Positions 16,509 to 23,894 of a DNA stretch of 64,000 bases are shown piece after piece (positions within the stretch are counted from its first letter, which is position 1; each line of letters opens with the position of its first letter). The stretch comes from Sphingomonas lenta (GTDB lineage: Bacteria; Pseudomonadota; Alphaproteobacteria; Sphingomonadales; Sphingomonadaceae). The notes under the pieces were generated by a model. That model had not been told where the DNA came from. It was given only the letters and a program-made list of their open reading frames with translations, and made no database searches. Position numbers and translations under genes: made by a program. The stretch is from positions 496,001 to 560,000 of the forward strand of contig NZ_NSLI01000001.1 in assembly GCF_002288825.1 (NCBI RefSeq), given 5' to 3'.

Positions 16509-17123
16509 CTAGGCGTTCGCCACCGCCTCGTAGCGGCGGCCCACCGTGTCCCAATCCACCACGTCCCACCACGCCTTGAGGTACGCGCCGCGGTCGTTGC
16601 GGTAGGTCAGATAATAGGCGTGCTCCCACACGTCGTTGCCTAGCAGCGGCGTGCCGCGGTCGGACACCACGTCCATCAGCGGATTGTCTTGGTTGGGCGT
16701 GCTGGTGACCTTCAGCTTGCCGCTCTCGTCGGCGATCAGCCACGCCCAGCCCGAGCCGAACTGGCCCGCGCCCTTGGTGTTGAACTCCTCCTTAAGCTTG
16801 TCGAGGCCGCCGAAGTCGCGCTCGATCGCCTCCGCCAGCTTGCCCGACGGCTGGCCGCCACCCTTCTTCATCGTCTTCCAGAAGAAGTCGTGGTTCCAAT
16901 AGCCGCCGCCATTGTTGCGGACGAGCGGCGGCTGCGACGAGATGTTGGCGAGGATGTCCTCGATCGACTTGCCCTGCAGATTGGAGTCGGCGTCGACGCC
17001 CTTGTTGAGGTTGTCCGTGTACGCCTTGTGGTGCTTGTCGTGGTGGAACCGCATCGTCTCCTGGTCGATGGTCGGCTCCAGCGCGTCGTAATCGTAGGGC
17101 AGCGGGGGCAGTTCGAAAGCCAT
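16509..17123 (-). CDS. superoxide dismutase (Fe/Mn family)
   Basis: Cytoplasmic enzyme (204 residues, no signal peptide) that dismutates superoxide. Metal ligands are His in [12 protein letters not shown], His in [11 protein letters not shown], and Asp/His in DVWEHAYYL. The second-sphere residues read GGG before the second ligand and NQD in STPNQDNPL, the arrangement seen in Mn-type enzymes (the active-site glutamine comes from the C-terminal half), so it may use manganese or be cambialistic although alphaproteobacterial annotations often call it SodB. The start is ATG 17123 ([10 protein letters not shown]). An 80-base gap separates it from pspF, which lies upstream on the same strand. Confidence 0.93.
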   Translation of the reverse strand: MAFELPPLPYDYDALEPTIDQETMRFHHDKHHKAYTDNLNKGVDADSNLQGKSIEDILANISSQPPLVRNNGGGYWNHDFFWKTMKKGGGQPSGKLAEAIERDFGGLDKLKEEFNTKGAGQFGSGWAWLIADESGKLKVTSTPNQDNPLMDVVSDRGTPLLGNDVWEHAYYLTYRNDRGAYLKAWWDVVDWDTVGRRYEAVANA

Positions 17124-17203
17124 GTCGTTCCTCCCATTCGGCTCGCGTCGGCTAACGCGGTCGCGCGCCAAATGGTCCCGCCGGGGTCGTTGCGCAAGCG
17201 TAC

Positions 17204-18253
17204 TCAGCCGGCCGCGATCAGGTCGTGGCGGCGGAGCGCGTGGCGGAGCTGGTCGTAGGTGAGACCAAGCGCCTCGGCGGTCGCGCGCTGGTTGAAGCGA
17301 TGCTCGGCGAGCGCCTTGGCCAGCAGCTCGCGCTCGAAACGGGCGACGCGGGATTTAAAGTCGCTAGGCCCGGCGTCGCAGGCGGCGACGACCGTGTCCT
17401 CGCCCGCCTGCGGCGCAGGCCCGGCCGGCGGGGCCGCGGCCCCGTTCGACGTGGTGGGTGCGGGCGCCTGGCCACGCGGGCGGTAGGGCGACTGGAACGG
17501 GTCGATCTCGATCCGGTCGACAGGCCCTTCCTGCTCCCACCGGTAGACGGCACGCTCCACCACGTTGCGCAGCTCGCGGACGTTGCCAGGCCATTTATGC
17601 TCGAGCAGCTGGTCGAGCGCTTGCGGACCGAAGCCGGGCCAGCGCGTCCAGCCGAGCTCCGCGGCCATGCGGCGGCCGAAGTGATCAGCGAGGACGGGAA
17701 TGTCGCCCGATCGCGCGCGTAGCGGGGGCAGCGTCACGACTTCGAAAGACAGCCGGTCGAGCAGGTCGGCGCGGAACTCGTGCGCGTCGACCTTATCGGG
17801 GAGGTGCTCGTTGGTGGCGGCGACGATGCGCACGTCGACGCGGATCGGCCGCGACGAGCCGATGCGCGTGATCTCGCCATATTCGACCGCGCGCAGGAGC
17901 CGATCCTGCGCGGCCATCGATAGAGTGCCGAGCTCGTCGAGGAACAGCGTGCCGCCGTCCGCCTCCTCGAACCGCCCCGCCCTCACCTTGGTCGCGCCGG
18001 TGAACGCGCCCGCCTCATGACCGAACAGCTCCGCCTCGATCAGCGTCTCCGGCAGCGCGGCGCAGTTCATGACGACGAGCGGCTGGTCCCAGCGCGGGGA
18101 CAAGCGGTGGAGGCGTTCGGCGACGAGCTCCTTGCCCGTGCCCCGCTCGCCGATGACGAGCACGGGCCTGTCGAGCGCGGCGGCGCGGCTGGCGCGCTCC
18201 AACGCGTCGAGAAAGACGCCGGACTGGCCGATAACCTGGGTAGTGCGCTCCAT
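17204..18253 (-). CDS. pspF: PspF, sigma-54 activator of the phage shock protein operon
   Basis: Enhancer-binding AAA+ protein without a receiver domain (349 residues). Walker A is GERGTGKE (35-42), the sigma-54 contact loop GAFTGA (82-87), Walker B in GGTLFLDELGT, and VRIVAATN, FRADLLDRLSFEV and WPGNVRELRN follow; the C-terminal Fis-type helix-turn-helix is in NQRATAEALGLTYDQLRHAL. A 60-residue alanine/proline linker separates the parts. In enterobacteria PspA binds and inhibits PspF until envelope stress releases it. ATG 18253 gives the normal PspF N-terminus. It diverges from the psp operon across a sigma-54 promoter and a dyad. Confidence 0.95.
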   Translation of the reverse strand: MERTTQVIGQSGVFLDALERASRAAALDRPVLVIGERGTGKELVAERLHRLSPRWDQPLVVMNCAALPETLIEAELFGHEAGAFTGATKVRAGRFEEADGGTLFLDELGTLSMAAQDRLLRAVEYGEITRIGSSRPIRVDVRIVAATNEHLPDKVDAHEFRADLLDRLSFEVVTLPPLRARSGDIPVLADHFGRRMAAELGWTRWPGFGPQALDQLLEHKWPGNVRELRNVVERAVYRWEQEGPVDRIEIDPFQSPYRPRGQAPAPTTSNGAAAPPAGPAPQAGEDTVVAACDAGPSDFKSRVARFERELLAKALAEHRFNQRATAEALGLTYDQLRHALRRHDLIAAG

Positions 18254-18262
18254 CGCCGATGA

Positions 18263-18313
18263 TTGGCGTAGAATCCCACTAGCTGGCAAGTCGCGAGTGG
18301 CGGGATGCGCCAA
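18263..18313. promoter_or_regulatory. large imperfect dyad, candidate PspF enhancer site
   Basis: Nested inverted elements are TTGGCG / CGCCAA (18263-18268, 18308-18313), ATCCC / GGGAT and CACT / AGTG, centred about 18288. It is 66 bases upstream of the sigma-54 -24 element, the usual distance for an enhancer-binding activator, and begins 10 bases before the pspF start codon, so it could also give PspF autoregulation. Binding is inferred from position and symmetry only. Confidence 0.55.
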
Positions 18314-18353
18314 GCAGGCGTCTAAGTCATTGTGATAGTGTTCTTCTGAAACT

Positions 18354-18369
18354 TGGCACGTCCCGTGCA
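18354..18369 (+). promoter_or_regulatory. sigma-54 (-24/-12) promoter of the psp operon
   Basis: TGGCACGTCCCGTGCA matches the sigma-54 consensus TGGCACR-N4-TTGCA at all positions but one, with GG and GC at the required 10-base spacing. Transcription should start near 18380, about 45 bases before the first small gene. The divergent pspF supplies the cognate activator. Confidence 0.88.
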
Positions 18370-18424
18370 ACGTCCTTGGCATACCGCATCAAGCGGACGC
18401 ACGAACGAGATCACGGAGGCCGAC

Positions 18425-18565
18425 ATGCTGAACAACGACTTCACCCGCCGCTTCGCCGCCATCGTCTGCACGGTGGTGATGAGCGCGACCTGCGTCATCG
18501 GCGCGGTCGGCCCGGCGCACGCCCTGGGCTCCAAGGCCCCGGTCGCCGCGGCGCGCATCGCCTGA
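18425..18565 (+). CDS. 46-residue exported or membrane peptide at the head of the psp operon
   Basis: ATG 18425 has GGAGG five bases upstream and lies 56 bases after the sigma-54 promoter, so this is the first gene of the psp transcript. The product has a basic N-terminus (FTRRF), one hydrophobic segment (AAIVCTVVMSATCVIGAVG) and a possible AHALG cleavage site, leaving a mature peptide of only about 13 residues; it may instead stay as a single-span membrane peptide. Two cysteines lie within the hydrophobic part. I know no function. The pspA gene follows 20 bases later. Confidence 0.6.
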   Translation: MLNNDFTRRFAAIVCTVVMSATCVIGAVGPAHALGSKAPVAAARIA

Positions 18566-18585
18566 CCCCAAGGAGTATCTGTTAG

Positions 18586-19263
18586 ATGGGCATCTTCTCC
18601 CGCACCCGCGACATCGTCGCCGCCAACTTCGCCGACCTCATCGAGAAGGCGGAGGACCCCGCCAAGATGATCCGCATGATCATCCTGGAGATGGAGGAGA
18701 CGCTGGTCGAGGTCCGCGCGTCCGCCGCGCGCACCATCGCCGACCAGAAGGAGATGCGTCGGCACATCGCCAAGCTCGAAGACCTGCAGAACAGCTGGAC
18801 CGAGAAGGCGGAGCTGGCGCTCTCCAAGGATCGCGAGGACCTGGCCAAGGCGGCGCTGGTCGAGCGCCAAAAGGCGGCCGACATGGCCGACCAGCTCAAG
18901 GCCGAGGTGTCGGTGCTCGACGACGCGCTCCGCGCGTCGGAGGAGGACATCGCCAAGCTGCAGTCCCGTCTCCGCGAGGCGCGCGCCAAGCAAACGTCGG
19001 TGCAGACGCGGCTGGAGAGCGCGAACAACCGCGCCCGCCTCCGCGAGATGTACAACGGGCCGAAGACGCACGACGCGTTCAGCCGCTTCGACGTGCTGGA
19101 GCGCCGCGTGGACGACGCGGAGGGCCGCGCCGAGGCGCTGGGATTGGGCGTGCAGAAGACGCTGGAGGAGGAGATCGCCGAGCTGCGCTCGTCCGACCGC
19201 GTCGACGCCGAGCTCGAAGAGATGAAGCGCCGCTTGGGCGCCAGGAACCACGGGGAGGGCTGA
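18586..19263 (+). CDS. pspA: phage shock protein A
   Basis: PspA is a peripheral membrane ESCRT-III-like protein that stabilises the inner membrane and represses PspF. The 225-residue sequence is typical: amphipathic helix MGIFSRTRDIVAANFADLIE, AEDPAKMIRMIILEMEETL, then long coiled coils with AARTIADQKEM, and QTRLESANNRARLREMYNG. The ATG has AAGGAG 11 bases upstream. It is followed at one base by pspB. This gene and pspF together make the regulatory loop. Confidence 0.97.
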   Translation: MGIFSRTRDIVAANFADLIEKAEDPAKMIRMIILEMEETLVEVRASAARTIADQKEMRRHIAKLEDLQNSWTEKAELALSKDREDLAKAALVERQKAADMADQLKAEVSVLDDALRASEEDIAKLQSRLREARAKQTSVQTRLESANNRARLREMYNGPKTHDAFSRFDVLERRVDDAEGRAEALGLGVQKTLEEEIAELRSSDRVDAELEEMKRRLGARNHGEG

Positions 19264-19264
19264 G

Positions 19265-19564
19265 ATGGAGGACGTTTTCCTGCCGATCGTCATCGTCGGC
19301 ATCCTGTTCGTCGGACTGCCCTGGGTCATCCTGCACTATGTGACCAAGTGGAAGCAGGCGCCGCGCATCACCGACGAAGACGAGCGGCTGCTGGACGAGA
19401 TGTACACGCTCGCCCGCCGGCTCGAGGAGCGGCTCAACACCGTCGAGCGGATCGTCGCCGCGGACAACCCCGACTTCAAGGCTGGCATCACGGGCCCCAC
19501 GCCCGAGTGGAAGCCGAGCCTGAACGCCCCGCAATCACAATACCAGCTCGATCGGAGGAACTGA
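19265..19564 (+). CDS. pspB: phage shock protein B
   Basis: PspB is a small inner-membrane protein that with PspC relieves PspA inhibition of PspF. One transmembrane helix (5-25, LPIVIVGILFVGLPWVILHY), then a basic stretch (KWKQAPRI) and a coiled coil DEDERLLDEMYTLARRLEER ending LNTVERIVAADNP. At 99 residues it is longer than the 74 of E. coli because of a polar tail. The VERIV element recurs in the small proteins encoded after pspC. It is spaced by one base from both neighbours. Confidence 0.93.
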   Translation: MEDVFLPIVIVGILFVGLPWVILHYVTKWKQAPRITDEDERLLDEMYTLARRLEERLNTVERIVAADNPDFKAGITGPTPEWKPSLNAPQSQYQLDRRN

Positions 19565-19565
19565 G

Positions 19566-19940
19566 ATGTCCGCCAGCCGCACCAAATTCTACCGCGACAA
19601 GCAGAACGGCAAGGTCGCGGGCGTGTGCGCCGGGATCGCCGATTATACGGGGATCGATCCCACGATCGTCCGGGTCGCATCGGTGGTCCTGCTGTTCGCG
19701 ACGGGATGGTTCTTCTTCCTCTACGTGGCCGCCGCGCTGATCGCGCCCAAGAAGCCGGCGGGCCTGTACGGGACGCCGGAGGACGCGAAGTTCTGGCAGG
19801 GCGTGCGCACCAACCCGCGGCGCTCGACCGCCGAGGTCCGGTCCAAGCTTCGCGACATCGACCGTCGCCTGGCCGACATGGAGACCTTCTACACCAGCCG
19901 CAACACGCGGCTCGCCAGCGAGATCGAGAGCCTGCGCTAG
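19566..19940 (+). CDS. pspC: phage shock protein C
   Basis: PspC domain protein of 124 residues. The conserved N-terminal part reads KFYRDKQNGKVAGVCAGIADYTG, IDPTIVRVA, then a transmembrane segment (VVLLFATGWFFFLYVAAALI) and APKKP. A C-terminal coiled coil carries LRDIDRRLADMETFYTSRN and ends ASEIESLR, an ending also seen in the following genes. It works with PspB as a membrane stress sensor. A 30-base gap leads to the next gene. Confidence 0.95.
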   Translation: MSASRTKFYRDKQNGKVAGVCAGIADYTGIDPTIVRVASVVLLFATGWFFFLYVAAALIAPKKPAGLYGTPEDAKFWQGVRTNPRRSTAEVRSKLRDIDRRLADMETFYTSRNTRLASEIESLR

Positions 19941-19970
19941 GCGCAGCCGGGAACAGGGGAGTTCCGTCCG

Positions 19971-20294
19971 ATGGGACTGATACAGGATTATCTGCCGCTG
20001 ATCATCACGCTGGGCCTGCTGGTCGGCATGATGGGGGTCGTGGGTTGGATCTACACCACCCACCTCCGGATCAAGCACGGCTATCCGCTGGAGAACAGCT
20101 GGGGCAAGGCGATCTACCCGCAGCGGAATGAGGAGACGGTCGAGCGCGTCAAGCTGCTCAGCCAGGAGAACGCGCAGCTCCGCGCCGAGCTGGGGTCGAT
20201 CAAGGACCGGCTGGCGAACGTGGAGCGGATCGTGACGGACGCGCCGATGCTGCTGGATCGCGAGATCAGCGCACTGCGCGGCCCGGCGAACTGA
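19971..20294 (+). CDS. psp-operon small membrane/coiled-coil protein 1 (unknown function)
   Basis: 107 residues: N-terminal transmembrane helix (about 8-28, PLIITLGLLVGMMGVVGWIY), a basic linker with HLRIKHGYPLENSWG, then a coiled coil (SQENAQLRAELGSIKDRL) and a tail NVERIVTDAPMLLDREISAL. The tail resembles the PspB VERIV element and the ends of the next two proteins. GGGGAG precedes the ATG. Same strand and short spacing place it in the psp operon. I infer a PspB-like membrane accessory; no family assignment can be made by eye. Confidence 0.75.
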   Translation: MGLIQDYLPLIITLGLLVGMMGVVGWIYTTHLRIKHGYPLENSWGKAIYPQRNEETVERVKLLSQENAQLRAELGSIKDRLANVERIVTDAPMLLDREISALRGPAN

Positions 20295-20305
20295 GGAGAA
20301 GCAGC

Positions 20306-20578
20306 GTGGAGATCAGCCCCTTCATTGTCCCGATCATGGGCATCTCGTGCGGACTGCTCGCCATCTTCGGCGGCGTGTTCGTGAAGCCCTGGCTCGCCTA
20401 TCGTCAGCGCCGCCTCGAACTGGAGGCCAGCATGGTGGCGGAGAAGGCGGCGCAGTACGCCGCGCAGACCGAACGGTTGGAGCAGCGGGTCCGCGTGCTG
20501 GAGCGCATCCTGACCGACCGCGGCCATGATCTGGCGCAAGAGATCGAGATGCTCCGCGACGAGCGGCCGCTGAACTGA
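20306..20578 (+). CDS. psp-operon small membrane/coiled-coil protein 2 (unknown function)
   Basis: 90 residues starting with GTG 20306 (GGAG upstream). A transmembrane helix (about 7-27, IVPIMGISCGLLAIFGGVFV) is followed by a strongly charged coiled coil (AYRQRRLELEASMVAEKAAQ) and the shared tail LERILTD...AQEIEMLRDE. Twelve bases separate it from the gene before. Topology (N-terminus out or short, C-terminal coil in the cytoplasm) follows from the arginine-rich stretch after the helix. Function unknown; likely a paralogue of its neighbours. Confidence 0.75.
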   Translation: MEISPFIVPIMGISCGLLAIFGGVFVKPWLAYRQRRLELEASMVAEKAAQYAAQTERLEQRVRVLERILTDRGHDLAQEIEMLRDERPLN

Positions 20579-20607
20579 GAACAAGAAGAACAAGGGAGTA
20601 ACGGCGC

Positions 20608-20850
20608 ATGATGACCGGCGCACAATTGATGGTCGTCCTGATCGTGCTGATCGCGGTCATCGGGAGCGTTCTGAAGAGGCCGCGTCACCGCGGGCGCCAA
20701 TGGGGCGAGCCCGAGCAGGTCGAGAACGCGCAGCTGCGCGACGAGGTGAAGCAGCTGAAGGAGCGCATCCACGTCCTCGAGCGAGTGATCACCGACAACC
20801 GGAGCAGCGTCGATCTCGACCGCGAGATCGAGCAGCTGCGCGACCGCTGA
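20608..20850 (+). CDS. psp-operon small membrane/coiled-coil protein 3 (unknown function)
   Basis: 80 residues, GGGAG before the ATG. The transmembrane helix is at 6-22 (QLMVVLIVLIAVIGSVL), then a very basic KRPRHRGRQWG, then a coiled coil NAQLRDEVKQLKERIHV and the tail LERVITD...LDREIEQLRDR, the clearest form of the shared motif. It lies 29 bases after protein 2 and 11 before protein 4. The basic stretch predicts a cytoplasmic C-terminal coil, where PspA and PspF also act. Confidence 0.75.
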   Translation: MMTGAQLMVVLIVLIAVIGSVLKRPRHRGRQWGEPEQVENAQLRDEVKQLKERIHVLERVITDNRSSVDLDREIEQLRDR

Positions 20851-20861
20851 AGGAGGCGGCG

Positions 20862-21101
20862 ATGAACGAGTTGAACCTATACGTGACGGTCGCCGTGTCG
20901 GGCCTGGCGGGCCTGGGCATGGTGGTCACCGCCGGCCTGTCGGGCTGGCGCGAGTGGGTCGCGCTGAAGCGGCGCGAGCTGGACGTGCGGACCGCGCCGG
21001 AGGCCGCGCCGACGTCCAACACGGGCGCTCGGATCGAGATCGCCGACCTGCGCGAGCGCATCCGCAAGCTCGAGGCGATCGCGGCGGGCGTGGACCTGTG
21101 A
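20862..21101 (+). CDS. psp-operon small membrane/coiled-coil protein 4 (unknown function)
   Basis: 79 residues with AAGGAGG before the ATG. The transmembrane helix is about 7-27 (YVTVAVSGLAGLGMVVTAGL), followed by REWVALKRRELDVRT, a proline/alanine linker and a short coil IADLRERIRKLEAIAAG. It lacks the TD...EI..LR ending of proteins 1-3. It closes the psp operon as far as spacing shows; a 91-base gap leads to sufE. Function unknown. Confidence 0.72.
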   Translation: MNELNLYVTVAVSGLAGLGMVVTAGLSGWREWVALKRRELDVRTAPEAAPTSNTGARIEIADLRERIRKLEAIAAGVDL

Positions 21102-21192
21102 TCCCGCTGTTCCGCCCCGGCTGGGTCCCGCGCGACGCGGCGCCCGCGACGCGGACGTTGCCCGGCCAGGGCGGAACGGGTAACGCCGGGCC

Positions 21193-21606
21193 ATGCCGAC
21201 CCTCGAAGATGTCCGCGACGAGTATGAGTTCCTCGACGCCGACGACCGTTACCGCCTACTGATTGATCTGGGCCGCCAGCTCGAGCCGATGCCGGCGGCG
21301 CTTAAGACGGACGCGACCCTGGTCAGGGGCTGCTCGGCGTCGGTCTGGGTCTATCCTACCCGCCGCGAGGACGGCACCCTGCACTTCCTGGCGGATTCCA
21401 ACGCGGCGATCACCAAGGGCATCATCGCGCTCGTGCTGCTGGCGGTGCAGGACCGCGCACCGGGCGAGATCCTGGCGACGGACATCGACGCTTCGCTTGA
21501 GCCCTTCGACCTGAGGCGCCAGCTCAGCTCCAACCGGACGCAAGGTATCCCGAACATGATCGGGTTGATCCGCGAAACGGCGGGCCGCTACGTGGCGGAG
21601 GCCTGA
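21193..21606 (+). CDS. sufE: SufE family cysteine-desulfurase activator
   Basis: SufE accepts persulfide sulfur from a SufS-type desulfurase for Fe-S cluster assembly. 137 residues with DRYRLLIDLGRQLEPMP, the acceptor cysteine in VRGCSASVWV, the ITKGIIALVLLAV helix and the terminal NRTQGIPNMIGLIRE. No suf genes adjoin it here, but two NifS/IscS-like desulfurases lie at 40.8-42.9 kb. It may be read from its own promoter in the 91-base gap after the psp operon. Confidence 0.93.
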   Translation: MPTLEDVRDEYEFLDADDRYRLLIDLGRQLEPMPAALKTDATLVRGCSASVWVYPTRREDGTLHFLADSNAAITKGIIALVLLAVQDRAPGEILATDIDASLEPFDLRRQLSSNRTQGIPNMIGLIRETAGRYVAEA

Positions 21607-21613
21607 TCCGCCC

Positions 21614-22156
21614 TCACGCGGCGGGACGGGCCTGGCGGCGCTCCTCGGCGGCGCGGAGCACCTCGTACGCCGCCTGCACCGCCCGGAAGCGCTCGGCGGC
21701 CGCGGCGTCGCCCGGCTTGACGTCCGGATGGTTGGCCTTGGCGAGCCGGCGCCAGGTGGAGCGGACCTCCTCGAACGCCGCGTCCGCCTCCAGCCCGAGC
21801 ACGTCCAGCGCGCGCATCTCGTCGCGCGAGCGGGTGCCGTTGCCCGGCCCGCCCCAAGCATAGTGGCCGGCCTGGCTGTACGCCGCCCCTTCCCCGCGCT
21901 CGCGCCGCTCGCGCGCGGCGGCCTCCTCGGCGTCGAGCCCTTCGAAGTAGTTCCAACCCTTGTTGTACTCGGCCGCGTGCGCTTCGCAGAACATCCAGCG
22001 GTCAGGGCTGTTGGGCGACTTGGGCGCGGGCCGGTCGCCGGGCGCGTCGCAGCCGTGCCGGTCGCAGAGCCGCACGTGCGTCGCGCCCCGCTCCGAGCCG
22101 TAACCGCGCCAGCGCGGGAAGCCCCAGTCGTTCGATCTGCCGTTCGCGCGCGCCAT
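21614..22156 (-). CDS. J-domain (DnaJ-like) protein
   Basis: 180 residues with a C-terminal J domain (about 118-178): ALDVLGLEADAAFEEVRSTW, RLAKANHPDVKPGD with the HPD triad that stimulates DnaK, and AYEVLRAAEE. The N-terminal half has four cysteine/histidine residues arranged like a small zinc knuckle (LCDRHGCDAPG and MFCEAHAAEYN), as in other alphaproteobacterial J proteins. ATG 22156 starts MARANGRSND; earlier in-frame codons would reach into the sulP promoter. It is convergent with sufE and divergent from the SulP gene. Confidence 0.88.
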   Translation of the reverse strand: MARANGRSNDWGFPRWRGYGSERGATHVRLCDRHGCDAPGDRPAPKSPNSPDRWMFCEAHAAEYNKGWNYFEGLDAEEAAARERRERGEGAAYSQAGHYAWGGPGNGTRSRDEMRALDVLGLEADAAFEEVRSTWRRLAKANHPDVKPGDAAAAERFRAVQAAYEVLRAAEERRQARPAA

Positions 22157-22313
22157 CGCCCCCGACATAAGCCCGCAGGCGATCCGCGCAACCGATCGCG
22201 GCGTCGGTTCATCGACGCGCAAGCTTGGCATGCGCAAACGATTTGCGTAAGCGCCCCCCGTCCCGGCGGTGTTCGGCCGCCTAACGACACGTAATCACAT
22301 ATCGGGAGCCCGC

Positions 22314-23894
22314 ATGCAGACATCCCGTTCGCTGTTGAGCACCTGGCGCGCGGACCTACCCGCGTCGATCGTGGTGGCGCTCGTCGCTTTGCCGCTCTGC
22401 CTCGGCATCGCGGTCGCCTCCGGCGCACCCGCCTTCTCAGGCCTGGTCGCCGGCATCGTCGGCGGCATCGTGGTGGGCGCGCTCTCCAAGTCGCCGCTCT
22501 CCGTCGCCGGGCCGGCGGCCGGCCTGACCACCATCGTGCTCGCCGCGATCGGTTCCGTGCCGAGCTACCAGGCGTTCACGCTCGCCGTGCTGCTGGCAGG
22601 CGCGATGCAGGTCGCGCTGGGGCTGACGCGGTCGGGCGTGCTGGCGGAGTTCGTGCCGTCGTCGGTCATTACCGGCATGCTCGCCGCGATCGGCCTCATC
22701 CTGATCCTCAAGCAGATCCCGCACGCGGTCGGCTATGACGGCGACTTCGAAGGCGATTTCAGCTTCTTCGAGCGCGACGGCGAGAACACCTTCTCGGCCA
22801 TCTGGAACGCGCTCACCTCGGCCGTCTCGCCCGGCGCCGTGCTGATCGCGCTGATCGGCCTCGCTTTCCTGTTCTGGTGGGACGCGAACAAACCCAAGAA
22901 GGGCGCGCTCGCCTTTCTGCCGGGCCCGCTGGTCGTGGTGGTACTGGGCGTCCTCATCAACGCGCTGCTCGGCGTCGTCGCGCCCTCGCTCCAGATCGGG
23001 CGCGAGCACCTGGTGCAGGTGCCGATCGCGAACAGCCCGGCCGAGTTCATCGGGTTCCTCTCGCTTCCCGACTTCAGCCAGATCGGCAACGGCGCGGTGT
23101 GGACCGCGGCGATCACGCTGGCGATCGTCGCCAGCCTCGAATCGCTGCTCAGCGTCAAGGCGATCGACGAGCTCGACCCCAAGCGCCGCACGACCGACAA
23201 GAATTGGGAGCTGTTCGCGCAGGGCGGCGGCAACTTCGTCTCCGGCCTGATCGGCGGCCTGCCCGTCACGTCGGTGATCGTACGCTCCTCCGCTAACGTC
23301 GCGTCGGGTGCCGACAGCAAGCTGTCGACCATACTGCACGGCCTCTGGCTGCTGCTCTCGGTGGCCTTGATCCCGGCGATGCTGAACCTGATCCCGCTCG
23401 CCGCGCTCGCCGCGGTGCTGATCCAGACGGGCTACAAGCTCACCAAGCCCGCGCTGTTCATCCAGCGCTTCCGTCAGGGCTGGACGCAGTTCGCGCCCTT
23501 CGTGATCACGGTCGTGGCGATCCTGTTCACCGATCTCTTGGTCGGCATCGCGATCGGCCTCGCGGTCGGGTTCGTGTTCGTGGTCGCGCGCAACTTCCGT
23601 ACCGCGATCACCTTCGCCTGCGACGGCACCGACTGCCTCGTGCGCGCGCGCCGCAACCTGTACTTCATCCACAAGTACGAGCTGCAGCGCGAGCTGGCCC
23701 GCGTGCCGGACGGGGCCGACCTGCTGATCGACCTCTCCGCGACCAACTACGTCGACCTCGACAATGTCGAGATCATCAATTCGTTCATCAAAGGCGCGGA
23801 GTATCGCGGCATCACCGTCAAGGTGAAGGGCGACCTCGCCAAGCGTACCGCCCCGCTGATCCGGGCGCCCAAGGCCGAGGTGCAGTTCGCATGA
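22314..23894 (+). CDS. SulP-family anion transporter, likely bicarbonate
   Basis: 526 residues, about ten to twelve membrane helices and a C-terminal STAS domain (about 440-526, LLIDLSATNYVDLDNVEIIN). The N-terminal TWRADLPASIVVALVALPLCLG and SPLSVAGPAAGLTT are SulP signatures. The next gene, overlapping by four bases, is a beta-carbonic anhydrase; this pairing in bacteria points to bicarbonate rather than sulfate, since the hydratase can supply or consume the substrate at the membrane. There is no direct specificity motif that I can read. ATG 22314 is used; an upstream ATG at 22269 would add 15 residues. Confidence 0.9.
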   Translation: MQTSRSLLSTWRADLPASIVVALVALPLCLGIAVASGAPAFSGLVAGIVGGIVVGALSKSPLSVAGPAAGLTTIVLAAIGSVPSYQAFTLAVLLAGAMQVALGLTRSGVLAEFVPSSVITGMLAAIGLILILKQIPHAVGYDGDFEGDFSFFERDGENTFSAIWNALTSAVSPGAVLIALIGLAFLFWWDANKPKKGALAFLPGPLVVVVLGVLINALLGVVAPSLQIGREHLVQVPIANSPAEFIGFLSLPDFSQIGNGAVWTAAITLAIVASLESLLSVKAIDELDPKRRTTDKNWELFAQGGGNFVSGLIGGLPVTSVIVRSSANVASGADSKLSTILHGLWLLLSVALIPAMLNLIPLAALAAVLIQTGYKLTKPALFIQRFRQGWTQFAPFVITVVAILFTDLLVGIAIGLAVGFVFVVARNFRTAITFACDGTDCLVRARRNLYFIHKYELQRELARVPDGADLLIDLSATNYVDLDNVEIINSFIKGAEYRGITVKVKGDLAKRTAPLIRAPKAEVQFA

